Positions 47,434 to 61,517 of a DNA stretch of 64,000 bases are shown here, one piece after another (position 1 is the first letter of the stretch; each line of letters begins with the position of its first letter). The notes under the pieces are model-generated. The model did not search any database and had not been told where the DNA came from. It worked only from the letters and a program-made list of their open reading frames with translations. Position numbers and translations under genes: made by a program. The DNA is taken from NCBI GenBank assembly GCA_030765055.1, contig CM060947.1, forward strand, positions 99,946,711 through 100,010,710, in the 5' to 3' direction. Source of the DNA: Mantis religiosa (taxonomy: Eukaryota; Arthropoda; Insecta; Mantodea; Mantidae).

Positions 47434-47638
47434 GTCCAGCGAATGTGATGTTGTTAGAGGAGAATGCACACAAACATATGTGCCTTACCTCTTCCTTGTG
47501 ATACCTCTGGGCCCTGTAACGCTGACCGGCCAGGATTATGTCTTGGTGGAAAGTGGATGTGTATGCAAACCCAAATATGCAGGTGCAGCAGCTGCGTCAG
47601 AACAACCCAGTGCAATATCAGCCATTCCTCATTTGTGA
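47434..47638 (+). CDS. Spaetzle-like protein, C-terminal cystine-knot exon
   Basis: The exon completes E167 and encodes residues 168-234: 'SSECDVVRGECTQTYVPYLF' (Cys 171 and 178), 'LVIPLGPVTLTGQDYVLVES' and 'GCVCKPKYAG' (Cys 209 and 211), then an Ala/Ser-rich tail and TGA. With Cys 119, 127 and 166 the domain has seven Cys, the usual Spaetzle number (six for the knot, one for the dimer), and the closing C-x-C is characteristic. The C-x-x-x-Y-x-x-x-L strand after Cys 178 also fits. I cannot assign a paralogue (Spaetzle 1-6 or an arthropod-specific member). Confidence 0.9.
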
Positions 47639-48110
47639 TGCACCTCACAAGAGCATACAGTCAAATAAGCTGGACGCATTAATCAATAATTGTTCCTTGC
47701 TCAGCTTTGATACTTCATAAAGTGTCTAAGTATGGCAACCTAGTCATGGCAATCATTAAAGGAATAAATGCCAAGGGCCCGAATAGAGCAATACCAAGGT
47801 GCTTTTTTTAGTTAAATTCAAATCTCCTCTCTAAAGCTTACTGTAAATTACTGGTTCACAGTACCAGTGACTGATAATTTAATTGATATTCACATTTCAA
47901 ACATTAAACAAAGTTTCTGAAAAGTACATACGTATTTACAGTTGATTAATTATAAGTTGTAAAAATCCTGTTTTCTTTTGAAACTTGCAGCTGATTTGTT
48001 TCCCATAAAGGTTACATTAACTAGACTTTTTTTTTTTTATTTTTTTTTATTTTGACAATGTAAAGGATGTTAAGAAGTTTGGTTAAAACGGGAACCCCAA
48101 TAAATGGAAT
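47639..48110 (+). other. Probable 3' UTR of the Spaetzle-like gene
   Basis: Candidate poly(A) signals AATAAA lie at 47763 and 48099; the latter is followed by a GT-rich stretch ('GGAATGTGTGAG'), the better candidate. Confidence 0.45.
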
Positions 48111-48464
48111 GTGTGAGAACACTCCTTTGTATAGGCTACTTGTCTCTTATTTCTTTGACAGTAAATCACTTTTACTTTAGACAGATTATTGGATACTGGG
48201 GGAATAACTCTGAAGTATGATCACTAAAATTCAATTTCATTTTTAATTTCAGAGGATGGTAACATATATTATAAGAAGGAAAAATGAATAGAACTATAAA
48301 TGAAATAATAAGACATTGCATGTTCTAGGATGATTTAAAATAGACACTTTATTTACATAGCAAAATTAGAGAAATATGTTTTCAACTTCTGAAAGGGATA
48401 AACTTTAAATTAATGACTATGTATTCAGGAACTGCAGCTAATAGAAGAAATGCCACTTGTGAAT

Positions 48465-49135
48465 TTAATGATGTCTTAAGCTCTCATGCTGGTTTCCATT
48501 TAGAAAGGGCTTTATAAGGAAAGGACTATCTTTAGTTCCCGAAGACTGTTTAAAATGTGCAATATATTCAGATATTTGTGTCATAAACATTACTTGTCTT
48601 ATTAGGTCATACCCAACGGCTAGCTGCAATATAAAAAAATATATATTATAGACTTCAGACATCAGCTGAATTCTTTTTGAACCAGCATAATCATACTGAG
48701 CACACTGATGATAGATGTGGCATCTATACTCCCGTTTATTGTGCTGGATGTAAGAGTAATTCATATTTTCAAAATTTCATAAAAGCAAACATAATGTCCT
48801 GCAGGATTTTAGAGTAGGTACCTAGTATAATATTTAATGCCTCTTAATCTAATGTCCAAACTTACATGGGCACATAAGATAACAGGCCTTTTAGTTATTA
48901 AAGATAATGAGCACAGCATAGGGTACCTGCTTTGGATCAGACAGGCTACTTGATGTGCATCTTTACTATATTGTGAAATGATATGTGGCAAGTTCTCAGA
49001 GCTTTTAATTAGATATGATAGATATTCCTTAGAGGCTACACTTAAGTATTTAAGTTTCAAGTACAATTCTGGAATGAAATAGGCATACACTCCTTGGAAG
49101 ATGGCAAAAACAAGGAAGAAGTAACATCATTAGAG
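48465..49135 (-). CDS. Possible terminal exons of an unrecognised host gene
   Basis: On the minus strand a long pyrimidine tract with CCAAG (about 49100) precedes an open stretch 'VYAYFIPELYLKLKYLSVAS...KRPVILCAH' that ends at a strong donor CAT|GTAAGT (about 48865). Further on, an acceptor TTTTTATATTGCAG (about 48625) precedes 'LAVGYDLIRQVMFMTQISEY' and a further 31 codons to TAA at about 48465. Both are in phase 0, so they can join directly. A third open stretch between them ('HNKREYRCHIYHQCAQYDYA', acceptor CCAG) lacks a good donor. I do not recognise the protein. It could be chance open frame in AT-rich DNA, so confidence is low. Confidence 0.3.
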
Positions 49136-49139
49136 AATA

Positions 49140-50500
49140 TTTAAACTAATACTCCCAAATTGATACACTTGGAAGAATTAACACTTTACATTTTCTTCCT
49201 GCTTTTCTGTAAGATGTTCAGTTAAACAAGCTTCATCTTGAGTTTTGATAATTTTTTTCCCCTATGCAATACTATGAGTGCCAAGCATCTTCCAGCAATT
49301 TAATTAAAACTAACAATGTAATCTCTCTCTCACTCACCCTCAAAGCTTTTATTTGATCAATATCAGCGATTTTCTCCAAAACTAACAGGGATTTTCTTAG
49401 GTATGCTTATAAAAATGGGTCACCTTCATGGCTATCAGGTCGCAGATATGTAGGAGAAAATGAGAGTAGGATATGTGTGCTGTTAAACGTAAAAGGACCT
49501 AAAGTAACTATGCCATTTTTGCCATGAGAATTATGTGGTAGGAATACTGTGGTAGTTCTGCGAATGAAACCTGGGGATAGCAACCAGACACTGACTGATA
49601 TTTATCAAATGTTTGTTATAATTTTTCCATAATGGTTATTTTCTCAAAACAAACATTAACACTCATTTTCTTTCTTTCTTAGTGGGGAAGAATGACAAGA
49701 GTACTAGATGTTTGTTACAAACTGGGATTTTGTACAAATATTTGATAAATAGGTTCCAATGGAAGTTAATAAGCCTTAAAAGAGGAATTAGTAAAGTTAA
49801 TAATTGTTTAACTTTAAACCTTATTATTAGTAATAATTATGCAATAGTTTATATAACCTGAAGATAAGATAGAAGATAATTCTAATCATAATCATAATCC
49901 TTTATTCACCATTAAACTTACATGAAACAATAGGTTTCGTCAGTTATAAAAAGTATTTAAATGCATTTAAAAGTACAGAAGGTTTACAAATTTATGCATA
50001 TAAAGTTCTAGTTGAAATCAGGTTATTTACATGGCTTAAGATAGTAATTATAGTAAGTTCATAATTTTAATGGTCTTGAAACTTAAAGAATTTGGCGGTA
50101 TTATAGTCCATTTAGAGGAATCTGTTAGTAATCAAAAGTCGATAGTTATTTGCAATGTTAGTGATGTAAAGCATCTTACTACAATATGAGACTGGAAAAA
50201 TTGTCAAACAATAGATCTTGAGTATTGCAATATGTTGCAAAATGTTTATCCTAAAACATTTTATTGTCATGTTAAAATTTATTTATTTTAAGTTTTGTTA
50301 CTAGTTTTGTTGCATTCAATTAACATTGTTTCTTTCTGCTAGAAACAAATTATTTATATAGGATTTGAACTTGACAGGTTTTTTATTACATCTATGAGAA
50401 ATAAACAATTTTATTAAACAGAGTGCAAATAAGGATTCAGATATAGAAAATGTTCCACATAGTGTAACTCAATGTGTTGTCATCAACATTTCATATAAAT
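49140..50500. other. AT-rich spacer
   Basis: Nothing recognised. Confidence 0.4.
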
Positions 50501-50509
50501 AATAAAGTA

Positions 50510-50850
50510 GAATATACTGTCCTCCACAGGAGAGATAGTCTCCGAGACCTGAGACGCAGGGGGGTTGGCGAAGGTTCCCACAGCCTCCCTGGACAGGTTT
50601 ATCACACCTCATGTCAGTACAGTTACAGACCATTGAAAAACATCCTGACGGCTTCTACATTTGTGAACGAATCTTCTCGGTTTTAGTGTACAGAGTGAAT
50701 AGGGCACATGTTTTTTTAACAGTCTGCTCCTTGTTCTCTGCCACACACACTCGCTGTCCTTGTCCCACTGTGTAAGGCAGCACATACCTTTCAGGGACCT
50801 TCTTTGCGTTGCTGGACAGTAAAAGATATGAAGCGTAGTGTTTCAAGAAA
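50510..50850 (-). other. GC-richer island, possible coding remnant
   Basis: On the minus strand 50846-50658 reads open with 'SNAKKVPERYVLPYTVGQGQ', followed by a TAG. 50600-50510 reads 'LSREAVGTFANPPASQVSET'. The composition stands out from the AT-rich surroundings. No family recognised; it may be exon remnants of a host gene or of a mobile element. Confidence 0.25.
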
Positions 50851-52240
50851 AATCAGAAAGAATATTCAAAAAGTACAATGATGCAACTACTTGTGAAAAG
50901 CCAAGTTCATTGTAAAATCAATATTCTATATTGCAGAGTACATCATTTTTATGAAGAAATTCATGTGTAAATACATGCAGTTGCATGCATCTTAAAAATG
51001 AAAAGAGGAAGAATACCAGTTTAAAAATATGGTATTGCCATTCCTACACAATGACAAACCTTGTTTGATGGTAAAAGTAACATTAATACCTAATTTATAT
51101 GTTTAGAACCTGAAAAGAAATGAAAGTCTTAACAATACAACATGGACAATAGAAAAAGTTGTATTGCATTTATGTAACTTAAACCAAAATATTCATAGGC
51201 AATTTATCATCTGCATCCCCAAACATAATACATGATCATTTATTTATGTTAGTATTTGAAATGGAACAGACATTTACAAGAAAGTGATAATCTTTGTCTA
51301 CCTGTAGAAAGCATAGCAAACAGAGCAAATTTGCAAGGAAATGGGAGGTGCTAAGGTAATCTCACCACATATGAATCATAACATTAATTTGTGAGAAGAG
51401 AAATGCATAAAGCATATGTTAGTATATTCAAGATACAAAAATTTTTGTTGAGTGTTTCAGTGAATTTTGCCATTGAATATTTAAAGTAAGTGTAATTTTG
51501 GGAGTGATGTTATATGAAGCATTTTTAATCAACTCTTTCAATAACATTCATTCTGTGATAAGTTGGAGTCAGTTTAAAAAGAGAGATGTACTCCTAATTT
51601 GAAAAACTGAAAAGAAAGAATGAAGTTAAAAACTCTGTGTGTACATTTAACTTTAAACTTTACAGAAAGACAGTTTGGCTACAGATAAATAAATATTTGG
51701 TCACATAAGATTTTTCTATATAATACCCAGAGTTATTTTAAATTATGAATTTGTATTAATGTTTATGTTTAATATAAAACATTAATAAAATGTTAAATAA
51801 GTCCTGCCACTATGAGTTTTATAACAAAGATAGTAATTCTTATGTACCATATGACTCCAAAGCAAGATATACAGGTGCCATTTTAATATTTGATCATTCT
51901 TATTTATGCTTGTATTCATCACTTAGATGGGTATAAAAAGAGAACATTTGCATTCCAATTACCATTAATGACAAACTTGTACTTCGTGCAGTCACGTTCT
52001 GTCAAAAAGTCAAATAGGATGAAAGAAAATCACAACATTTTAACAGCAACATGTGATCTTTCACTATGAATACTGTCTTACGTACAGAGAAATTGCTGTT
52101 AAGGTGAAAGTACCATGGAGCACTATTGGAAATATTATTTGAATATAATAAAGAAGAAGGCAGAACCAAATCTTTGCCAGAAACAGGATTTCTATAGATG
52201 CTGAGTAAGAAAGAAAATGACTGTTCATGAGAATCGTAAC
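50851..52240. other. AT-rich spacer
   Basis: Nothing recognised. Confidence 0.4.
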
Positions 52241-52249
52241 CTTAATACT

Positions 52250-53140
52250 AAAATAAGTGCCCCAAAACTGGCGACCGAACTGTAGCTGACAACTAATAAA
52301 GATAAGCACCCTGAGAGAAAAGGGTTGTCTGAAAGAATGACTAAAATGAATGGAATGGCCATAAAAAAGCCTTATGTAAGTAAAACTAATGAAAAAAGAA
52401 AGTACAGCTTGCTACAGAATTCTGCAAAAGAACTCAGTAATGGTGGAATGATGTCCTTTTTGTTGATGAGAGTTCCTTGTATGCACTTGATATGGAAGGA
52501 AGGGTTCATGTTGGCAGAGGCCAATATGGAGCTGAATAGAAGGAATTTACACTAAAACATAAACATTGACAGTGTAGTAATATGGAAATGGAGCATAAAA
52601 TTTCATTTTTATTGAGAATAGCACAAATAAATATGAGTACCTCAATATTCCCCGGAAAAACCTTCACCAGAGTGGAGAAATTAGATATATGAACCATTAA
52701 TATAATTTTGAGCCAAACTAGTACTCCAGTGTAGGCTACAATGGATGGAGAATTCGACTCAAAATTATATTAATTTTGTGCTTCATTGTATCATAGTCCT
52801 TACACATTGGAACATGAACCATGTTTAAATTATATCGGGATAAAGACACAAAGCACCAGGAACATATTGTCAGGAAATGACTTTTGTATAACTTTCCAAA
52901 AGTAATATATCCATCCCCACAAGTCCAGCTCTTGACCCAGTTGAGATATTATGGAGTTACTGAATAAAAACATCAGAAAGTATCTCAATTCCTCCATAGA
53001 TCACCTCAAGAAAAAACAGCTAGAAGAATATGAAATCACAGCTTCTAGAAGTAATCAGGATACGCTACAATGTACTAATAGTGAGGAAAACTACAGCAAC
53101 AGTGTGAGGGGAACTACAGCAACTCCAGCAGCTACGTTTA
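52250..53140 (+). pseudogene. Tc1-like transposase remnant
   Basis: 'KKPYVSKTNEKRKYS' (about 52366), 'WWNDVLFVDESSLYALD' by frame shift at about 52444 (first catalytic D in VDES), then 'LYRDKDTKH' at about 52830 (expected F-x-Q-D-N-D-P-K-H, second D). Finally 'IMELLNKNIRKYLNSSIDHL' and 'KKKQLEEYEI', matching the WDxLdkxIRk...s.kEeLk..L.eEW end. Stops and shifts throughout. No TIRs recognised. Confidence 0.8.
52696..52774. repeat. 17-bp perfect inverted repeat inside the Tc1 remnant
   Basis: ATTAATATAATTTTGAG (52696-52712) and its exact reverse complement (52758-52774) are separated by 45 bases. It could form a hairpin or be a tiny insertion. Confidence 0.95.
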
Positions 53141-53170
53141 TTTACAACAACTGTAGCTTAGAATAATCAT

Positions 53171-54046
53171 TCTTTTTGTTATTATTACAAATTACATGTA
53201 TTTGTTTGTAAATATTTTTACTTTTATGCTTAATGCTGCATTTTAGGAAGTAAAACTTAGTGTTTGAGTTGAACTTTGACTGAATATTTCTATGAGTATC
53301 TGTAAATGCTCTAAGTGGCTCTAAATCTTTGTTGGCTATGATTTTACTTGGGAAATATACATTTCCTTGTAACAATCATAATGTATATAATTTCTACGTT
53401 TCATGTTGCATGCTTTTGCAAAATTTTCAGGAATTGCCACTGGCCTACACACAGCGTGCGTGAAAAAACAATTTTCATTTAGGGTAAATTACTCCATGGA
53501 CCTCTATATGAGATGAAAAAGTCTACTGCTATTATGCATAGGTGGTCTGGGCTGACTTTTAATTGAATAGAGAACTGGTGTGAAACTTCATATTTAATAA
53601 AAGTCTATATTAGTATAATCATAACTGTGATCAATGTAATTTGTCATTTGAAGAGAACAACAATTTATTTAAGTACTATTGTGTAATTGCCATGATTAGG
53701 ATTGTGGACTCAATGGAATACTAGGAGTGAAGTGAAATGAGAGAATGTGAAATAACTGTGTGTTGTATAATTTGCTGTATTTATTTAAATAATTGCTTAA
53801 TAAAAAGTGTTATATAATTTAAAATTATGACTTCTCCTTTACAAAGTTTGTGTCAAACATTACTTAGGTATATAGCAAGATCTGACCAATTGCGGAAGAT
53901 AATAGCACTCGAATCTAAATCTAGGCTTTAATGCCTGCAATACTTGCTGAATGTAGATTAGCGATTAGCAATAATGTTAATGGTTTTTGAATGTTTAAGC
54001 CTGTCTGAGAAAACTGTAGAAAGTTTAACTTTGTATACTGGCTCAA
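53171..54046. other. AT-rich spacer
   Basis: Nothing recognised. Confidence 0.4.
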
Positions 54047-54059
54047 CTGATCACAGTTG

Positions 54060-54300
54060 AGCCCGCCTCAGTAGCATGGTGGTAGAATGTCTGCCTCACG
54101 TTAAAGAGGTCCCGAGTTAGAATCTTGGTCAGGGTGAGTTACCTGGATAAGGTTTCTCTGGGGTTTTCCCTTATCCTGAAAGACGAATGTTGGGTAACTC
54201 TAAGCTCTATGGACCCTGGGCTCATGTGAGCATCATTTTACACATTCCATTCATCGTCCGATATGACTTAATGTTGGAGGACGTAAATTACAAAAAAAAG
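54060..54300 (+). mobile_element. SINE family A, perfect target duplication
   Basis: Full-length copy, slightly diverged in box B (CGAGTTAGAATCTTGG). A perfect 12-bp duplication TGATCACAGTTG lies at 54048-54059 and 54301-54312. Confidence 0.97.
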
Positions 54301-54489
54301 TGATCACAGTTGTTAAATAGACAAATTTAATGTATGTTATTTAGCTTTCAAATTTAATAAGCAGTGATCACTTTATAGAAACTGATATGTTATTGCTCCC
54401 TAAAAATCAATTTGTCCTCATTCACACGAAGGTTTTCATATGTATTTTGAAGACCAATAAAGTTGATGAACAGTCAAGAATGATCATCA

Positions 54490-55343
<854 letters not shown>

Positions 55344-55502
55344 GTTAAAATGTTCAGCTTCTTATGATAAATGAAGATTATCCTGACAGAGGTTTTATTT
55401 CGGTTCTGCATGTGAGCACAGACCACACAGCTTAAGAGATGATTCTATGTGGTATACAGAATGAAATAGGGTTTCTGCAAAAGCAAGTTCAAACATTAAA
55501 AA

Positions 55503-55537
55503 TATTATAGGAGTGTGGATTGAAAAGTTCTCGAAAC

Positions 55538-55580
<43 letters not shown>

Positions 55581-56330
55581 CGTTACAGAAACCTTTTTAT
55601 TTTTCAATATTCTCTTTGCAGATTAATGCACCTATTAATAGTCCATAGATTTTTCATTGCCTTAATGCCATCTCGAAACTAGATTCCCTCAGACCTGCAT
55701 ATCTCTATCAACTCCGGTAATCAGTTCTTCATTTGAAGTCAATCTTCCTCCACCAAGGAAAAGGTTCAGCTTAGGAAAGAGATGGAAATGTGAAGGAGCC
55801 ACATAAGGCGAATAAGGCGGGTGTGACAATCCATACCTTATTTCCTGAAGTTTTGCCATGGCGATGGCGCATGTTTGTGTGGGCCCCCATTGTTCTGATA
55901 TAAGACTACTTTGTTCCTTGCTAAACCTGGCAATTTTTCGTGTACCTTTTGTTATAATCGTCCAAGATATTAGTTTAGTGTTCCGCGGTAATTGTTTGCC
56001 CAGTGTAAAGAATAGAGAGAGAATCTCTTTCGCATTCCAGAACATCGATTATCTTTCCGGCCTCTGCTCTCTTTGGTGGCGTAGAATCACCTTGTTTCCA
56101 CTGCTTTGGCTGTTTTTATATGGGGTATAGTAGTGTATGCAAATGTCATCTGTACTCATAAACCTGCGCAAAAAATCGTGTTCGTTTCTCCTAAAACGGG
56201 CCAAGCATTGTTTTATTTCCATTCTCATGCGTTTTTGATCCAGTATCAAGAGTCATGACACGCATTTTGCAAATAGTCTTTCATATTTGCAAGATATTGC
56301 CATTATTCCGCAAAATGTCTGTGCAAGGAA
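55503..56330 (-). pseudogene. mariner transposase remnant
   Basis: A TIR-like 'GGAGTGTGGATTGAAAAGTTCTCGAAACG' lies at about 55510. On the minus strand: 'FLRRFMSTDDICIHYYTP' (expected V-D-E-T-W at the first catalytic site, damaged), 'MFWNAKEIL', 'TCAIAMAKLQEIRYGLSHPP', 'YSPYVAPSHFHLFPKL' (third D lost to H) and 'FLGGGRLTSNEELI'. The second catalytic D is also gone. A poly(A) run at 55541-55579 interrupts the 3' part. Confidence 0.85.
55541..55579. repeat. Poly(A) run
   Basis: 39 A in a row inside the mariner 3' part. Confidence 0.95.
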
Positions 56331-56344
56331 GAATGCTATGTTAG

Positions 56345-56440
56345 TCTGGGTGACTGGGTTAGTTAGGTGCTGACCTAATAATCACAAGTTCACAGGTTCA
56401 AACCAGTGGCTATCAAAGCTATCGCCGATGCCCATATCTA
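56345..56440 (+). other. tRNA-like fragment, uncertain
   Basis: 'GGGTTAGTTAGGTGCTGACC...CACAGGTTCAAACC' has a box B-like GGTTCAAACC and a loose box A. Possibly an old SINE head. Confidence 0.25.
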
Positions 56441-56462
56441 AAGTAAACTAGAAATTAATAAG

Positions 56463-56680
<218 letters not shown>

Positions 56681-57391
56681 TTTTTTTGCTTTATTGATAT
56701 CAACAGCATGCTCCATTACATAGTAATACTACATGCTTTATAGTTACATGTCCTATTTTGAATTAGTAATTGTAAACATTACAACAATTTTACATTGGGT
56801 TATTCTGTGTTTTAGACACTATGTACATTAAATTGAGTCTATTCTTCTAGCTGATTTTTGTGAGTTCACAATTTGTAATTATTTCAATCTAAATACTTGT
56901 CATATTTTAGAAGTAGTGCTTTATGTTTTAGTTAATTGTAAGATTATGATGAAACCGGAGTAAGTTGACTGTATAGAGTTCACAATTTGTCGTTGTTGTA
57001 CTCCAAATCCTTCAGTCCATGTCCGTGATTTTTATAGAAGTTGCAAATTTTACAAACGACTTCAGGTGATTATTCGCAATCTTCTCGTTGGTGGTAGGCC
57101 ATTTCCCTCCATTGCTTGTTACACTTTTTGCCAATTCTAGTCTTTTTTCATCAAGTCTTCTGCAATTAAATATTATATGGTTAACGGTCTGTTCTTCTTT
57201 TCCGCAAGGACAGAGTGGGTTATTTATTATTCTAAATCGGTATAGGTATGCGTTTAATTTTCCATGGCCAGTTAACATTGTAGTGAGTTCTGGGGATATT
57301 GGAATCTTTTGACGCAATCTGTTTTTCACTAACGGGAAGAATGCTTTAGTCACTGCACCTTTCGTTGTGTTCGTCCAGACTTGTTGCAATA
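56681..57391 (-). pseudogene. LINE 3' end (RNase H/zinc-knuckle region)
   Basis: On the minus strand an open stretch from 57391 to 57012 reads 'LTTMLTGHGKLNAYLYRFRI' and then 'PLCPCGKEEQTVNHIIFNCR'. This is the C-terminal CxC...H...C knuckle of R1/Jockey/I-type LINEs. After a stop, a 3' UTR ends 'GATATCAATAAAGC' plus eight A, then passes into (ATT)n. The 5' end is truncated at another array. The open part is 126 codons and well preserved, so the element is relatively young. Confidence 0.85.
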
Positions 57392-57754
<363 letters not shown>

Positions 57755-57839
57755 TGCAATACCAGCCAGTTTCCCCCATAAAGAATTAGTGCTTAGGGTG
57801 AAATATCTCTCTTTCCCTACCACTGAGGAGAGGGGCTAG

Positions 57840-60192
57840 CAGAGCTTCGAAAGCTACTGTTGCAGCTTTCTCTCAGATAAGGGGCTGTGAGGGACGAGGG
57901 AAAGGAATGCAGGATTCAGCATGCCAGGGCTTCGGAACCTTGTATCGCTAGACTCATACGAGCTTCTCCGAAATGTACCGTACCGACACGACTGGCTTTG
58001 GTATTCCGCATAGCACGTGGAGTTAAGGGCAAGAAAGAGTGTGTTTTCACTTATTGTGTGACTGTTATGGTCCTCAGCAGCCGTATTAGTATTGTTTATT
58101 TCATAGTGTACAGTGTACCAAGACAGTAGCTAGCGCCAATTCTTCGAAATGGGTGAAGAATGTGTAATTAAACAATTAGTGCAAAGACCATTCTCGCAGT
58201 TTAAATACGAGGGTAAGTTAGTGATAATAAAGCAGGGAGGGCCTACTCCAAGCTCCTCCGCACTTGCAGTGTGAACAGGAGAAAAATGAGAACCCTTATA
58301 AAAGGTATTTTAGTATAAGTAATTGTGATAAGTATGAGTGGCTATCTGGCTCATTCAAACTAAATAAACTTTATTGCTGGCCATGCTTATTGTTTGCAAC
58401 TGAGAAAACACCATGGAATACTACGGGTTTCGCTAATTTAGCTTATTTAATCACAGTTTTGGATAAACATAAAAGATCAACAACACATAAAAACTTTCGG
58501 CACTAAACGGGTAGACCATGCATTGAATTATCAAAAGAAACTTGCTGACATTCTGCACAATGAAAAGGTTAAGGAAAATAGAAATGTATTGAAAAGATTG
58601 ATTGATGCAGTGGTTCTTCTTGCAAAACAGGAATTTTCGTTTAGAGGCCACGATGAAAGTGAGGAGTCATTAAATAAAGACAATTATATAGAATTGCTAC
58701 AATTTCTGACTAATTATGATACGGCACTGTCTCAGCATCTAAAGACAGCTACGGTTTTCAAAGACACCCCGACTCTTATACAGAATAAGCTAATCGATGC
58801 CGTGGCCAGTGTTGTTAGAGATAAGATTAAATCAGATACTGATAACTTGATAAGGCTAGTTTTGTTGGACTAATGCTTGATGAAACGACTGATGTCACCA
58901 ATAAAAGTCAAGTGTCTACTATTCTACGTTATGTTGACGATGGAGGCAATTGCAAAGAACGATTTCTACATTTCACTGATGTAAGTTCTGATTGAACAGC
59001 CAGTGGTTTATTTGCATATGTAAAAAAGACCATAAATGATTTAGGATGTTCAAAAAAATTGTTGCTCAAACCTTCGATGGTGCTGGACTTCAGACTTTAA
59101 TTAAAATCGAGCATCCAGCTGCTACCTTCATCCACTGCTATAGCTAAAGACTTAGCCTAATACTTTCCCAATCTGTGAATTTTATTAAGGAAACCAGACA
59201 ATTCTTTGTTTCTCTTAATGATTTTCCCACTTTTTTCTTACATTCCACTTCACGTACAGATGCTCTTAAAGTCTTTACTGAAAAGAAAATGGCAAGTGTT
59301 GCACCTACACGATGGAATTTTGCTTCCAGACTTATAAGCACAGTTCATCACTATAGAAGTCATCTCATCAGTTTCCTTACTTCAATGGAAGAGGAACCTT
59401 CGGGACTGGTCTAGCGAAGAAATTAACATGGCTTTGTGCGATTTCTCTCAAAGACTCGAACCAACTTCTTGATTATGTTCAGTACAGTTTTTGCATTTTC
59501 AGATACCTTTTTGACGTTTCACAAAACAAGAGCATGGGCATCTGTTACTGTACGGAAAAAGTTCACGAATTTATTACCACACTACAAAATATTAGAAATG
59601 CAGGACTTGAAGAAGGATGGTCAGAAACTATGAGCGTTGCTGATGAAGAGAATAAAGAAAGGCCTATAAAGAGAAAATGTCGTGAAGATGAAACGTATTC
59701 TTCATAAGGATTTTCTGTGAAGTTCCGGATACATTAATAACTCAAACTAAATTAAGATTTGATTCACAGAAACAGTTGAAATTTCTGGCGTTACTGGATT
59801 CTGAACATTTTGCGAGTTGCGATAGAATGTTTCCAACAAATGTATTTCGTGAACTGAGAGTACCATATGTTTTGTATTTCGATATACTTTCTTTGAACAA
59901 TGAACTGAAGGTGTTATATTCACTCCAAGAATGTTCTAATATGTCCGTTCAAACCATTGCAAGTTATATGAAATCAAATGAACTTGACGTTGTGTATAGT
60001 GAAGTTTATAAACTATGTTAATTGATTTTAACATTTCCTTCTATTACTGCAAGTGCTGAAAGGAGTTTTTCAACCTTGAAACGAATAAAATCTTTTCTTG
60101 TTTCATTGAAAAGACATAACAAGGAACTGTTTTTTGATAGTGTCATAACCCAGTTTACCCACAAAGAAAGACGGCTGGAATTTATATATATA
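57840..60192 (+). mobile_element. hAT element (ZMYM/TTF-finger type), decayed
   Basis: The + strand element comprises a GC-richer 5' leader (57840-58140), an N-terminal coding piece from ATG 58149 ('MGEECVIKQLVQRPFSQFKY'), a TTF-type zinc-finger region, a DUF4371-like region and a C-terminal dimerisation region. It is cut by the mariner at 60193; the remainder may resume near 61575. TIRs and the 8-bp duplication were not identified. Confidence 0.8.
58149..60192 (+). pseudogene. hAT transposase, degenerate
   Basis: In order: 'RYFSISNCDKYEWLSGSFKL' and 'YCWPCLLFA' (TTF-type zinc finger, about 58300-58400), 'SFRGHDESEESLNKDNYIEL' (about 58636) and 'MLDETTDVTNKSQVSTILR' (58872-58928, the first catalytic D region). 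Then 'VAPTRWNFASRLISTV' (about 59300, the conserved TRW) and 'SASAERSFSTLKRIKSFL' (about 60049-60100, the hAT dimerisation signature). Frame shifts at about 58510 and 58868, and a stop between the TRW and dimerisation parts, break it. Some core sequence between 59140 and 59170 appears deleted. Such genes are often domesticated, but this one cannot encode a full protein. Confidence 0.85.
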
Positions 60193-61517
60193 CGAGGGGG
60201 GACCCAAAAGCAACCGGATTGTTGTCATAAAAACTTTAATGATGAACCTTTTTACAAAATTACTTCAGTTACCTTCAAAATACTCTCCATTACATGCGAT
60301 GCACTTGTCAAGTCTCTTTTCCCACTGTTGGAAGCATGTTTGGAACTCTTCAAGTTTGATATTGTCCAGTGCCCTTTGCGAAGCTGTTTTTACCGCCTCC
60401 ACATCGTCATAACGCTCCCCTTTTAGCGTTTTTTTTTTTCATTCGTGGAAATAGGAAAAAGTCGCACGGGGTTAGGTCCAGCGAATACGGAGCGTGGGGA
60501 GCGACAGACCACCTCTGAGATGCCAAATAGTGGGTCACTCGTAAGGCCGTGTGTGCTGGAGCGTTGTCGTGATGCAGAAACCAGTCACCTGATCACCAAA
60601 GTTCCGGGCGTTTTCTCCTCACATCCTCTCGCAGACTCCTTAAAACATCCAAGTAAAGGTGCTAGTTAACAGTCTGGCCAGGGGGTACGAATTCCCGATG
60701 CACAATTCCACGAACGTCAAAAAAGGACAATGATCATCGTCTTCACATTTGACCTCACTTGTCTTGCTTTTTCTGGTCTGGGAGAGTTGGGAGTCCTCCA
60801 CTGGCTTGACGCTTGCTTGGTTTCTGGGTCATACACGTAACACCAACTCTCATCCCCTGTAATGACTTTGTTCAAGAAGTTTGGATCACGCGAAATCTCT
60901 GTTTTCAAGTCCTGACACACATTCTTGCGGATGGTTTTGTGCTCCTGTGTGAGAAGGCGCGGAACAAATTTACCAGCAACACGTCTCATGTGCAAATCCT
61001 CCCTCAAAATCCGCTGGCACGAGCTCCAACTGATTCCTGTCGCTGCTGAAATTTGGTCGATCGTTTGGTAACGATCCTCGTTGATCTTATTGCGGACCTT
61101 TTGAATGTTCTCCTCATTTCGCGATGTTGAAGGGCGCCCAGAAAGTGCTTGGTCTTCAACACACATCTAACCACGTTTAAAGCGCCCAAACCACTCGAAA
61201 ACCTGTGTGCGGCTCATAGCATCCTCCTGGAAAGCTTCCTGAAGCATTTGGTGTGTCTCTGTTGCAGTTTTTTAAAGCGGGAAACAAAATTTCACACACA
61301 CACACACTCTTTGTTCTTTTAAAGCTGCCATAACGACTTTGCAGAGGTAACCCGCCAACAGTCAGAGAAACACAATACCACACTTCCACGTTCAGCTCTA
61401 CACTGACGCCGTCTGCACAACTGTTTCATGAAGGTCTCTACTAACACCATCTAGCGTGAGAACCCTGCACTACGTCTACGAGTGTCAGCGCCCTCGGAGT
61501 CCGGTTTCTTTTGTGTC

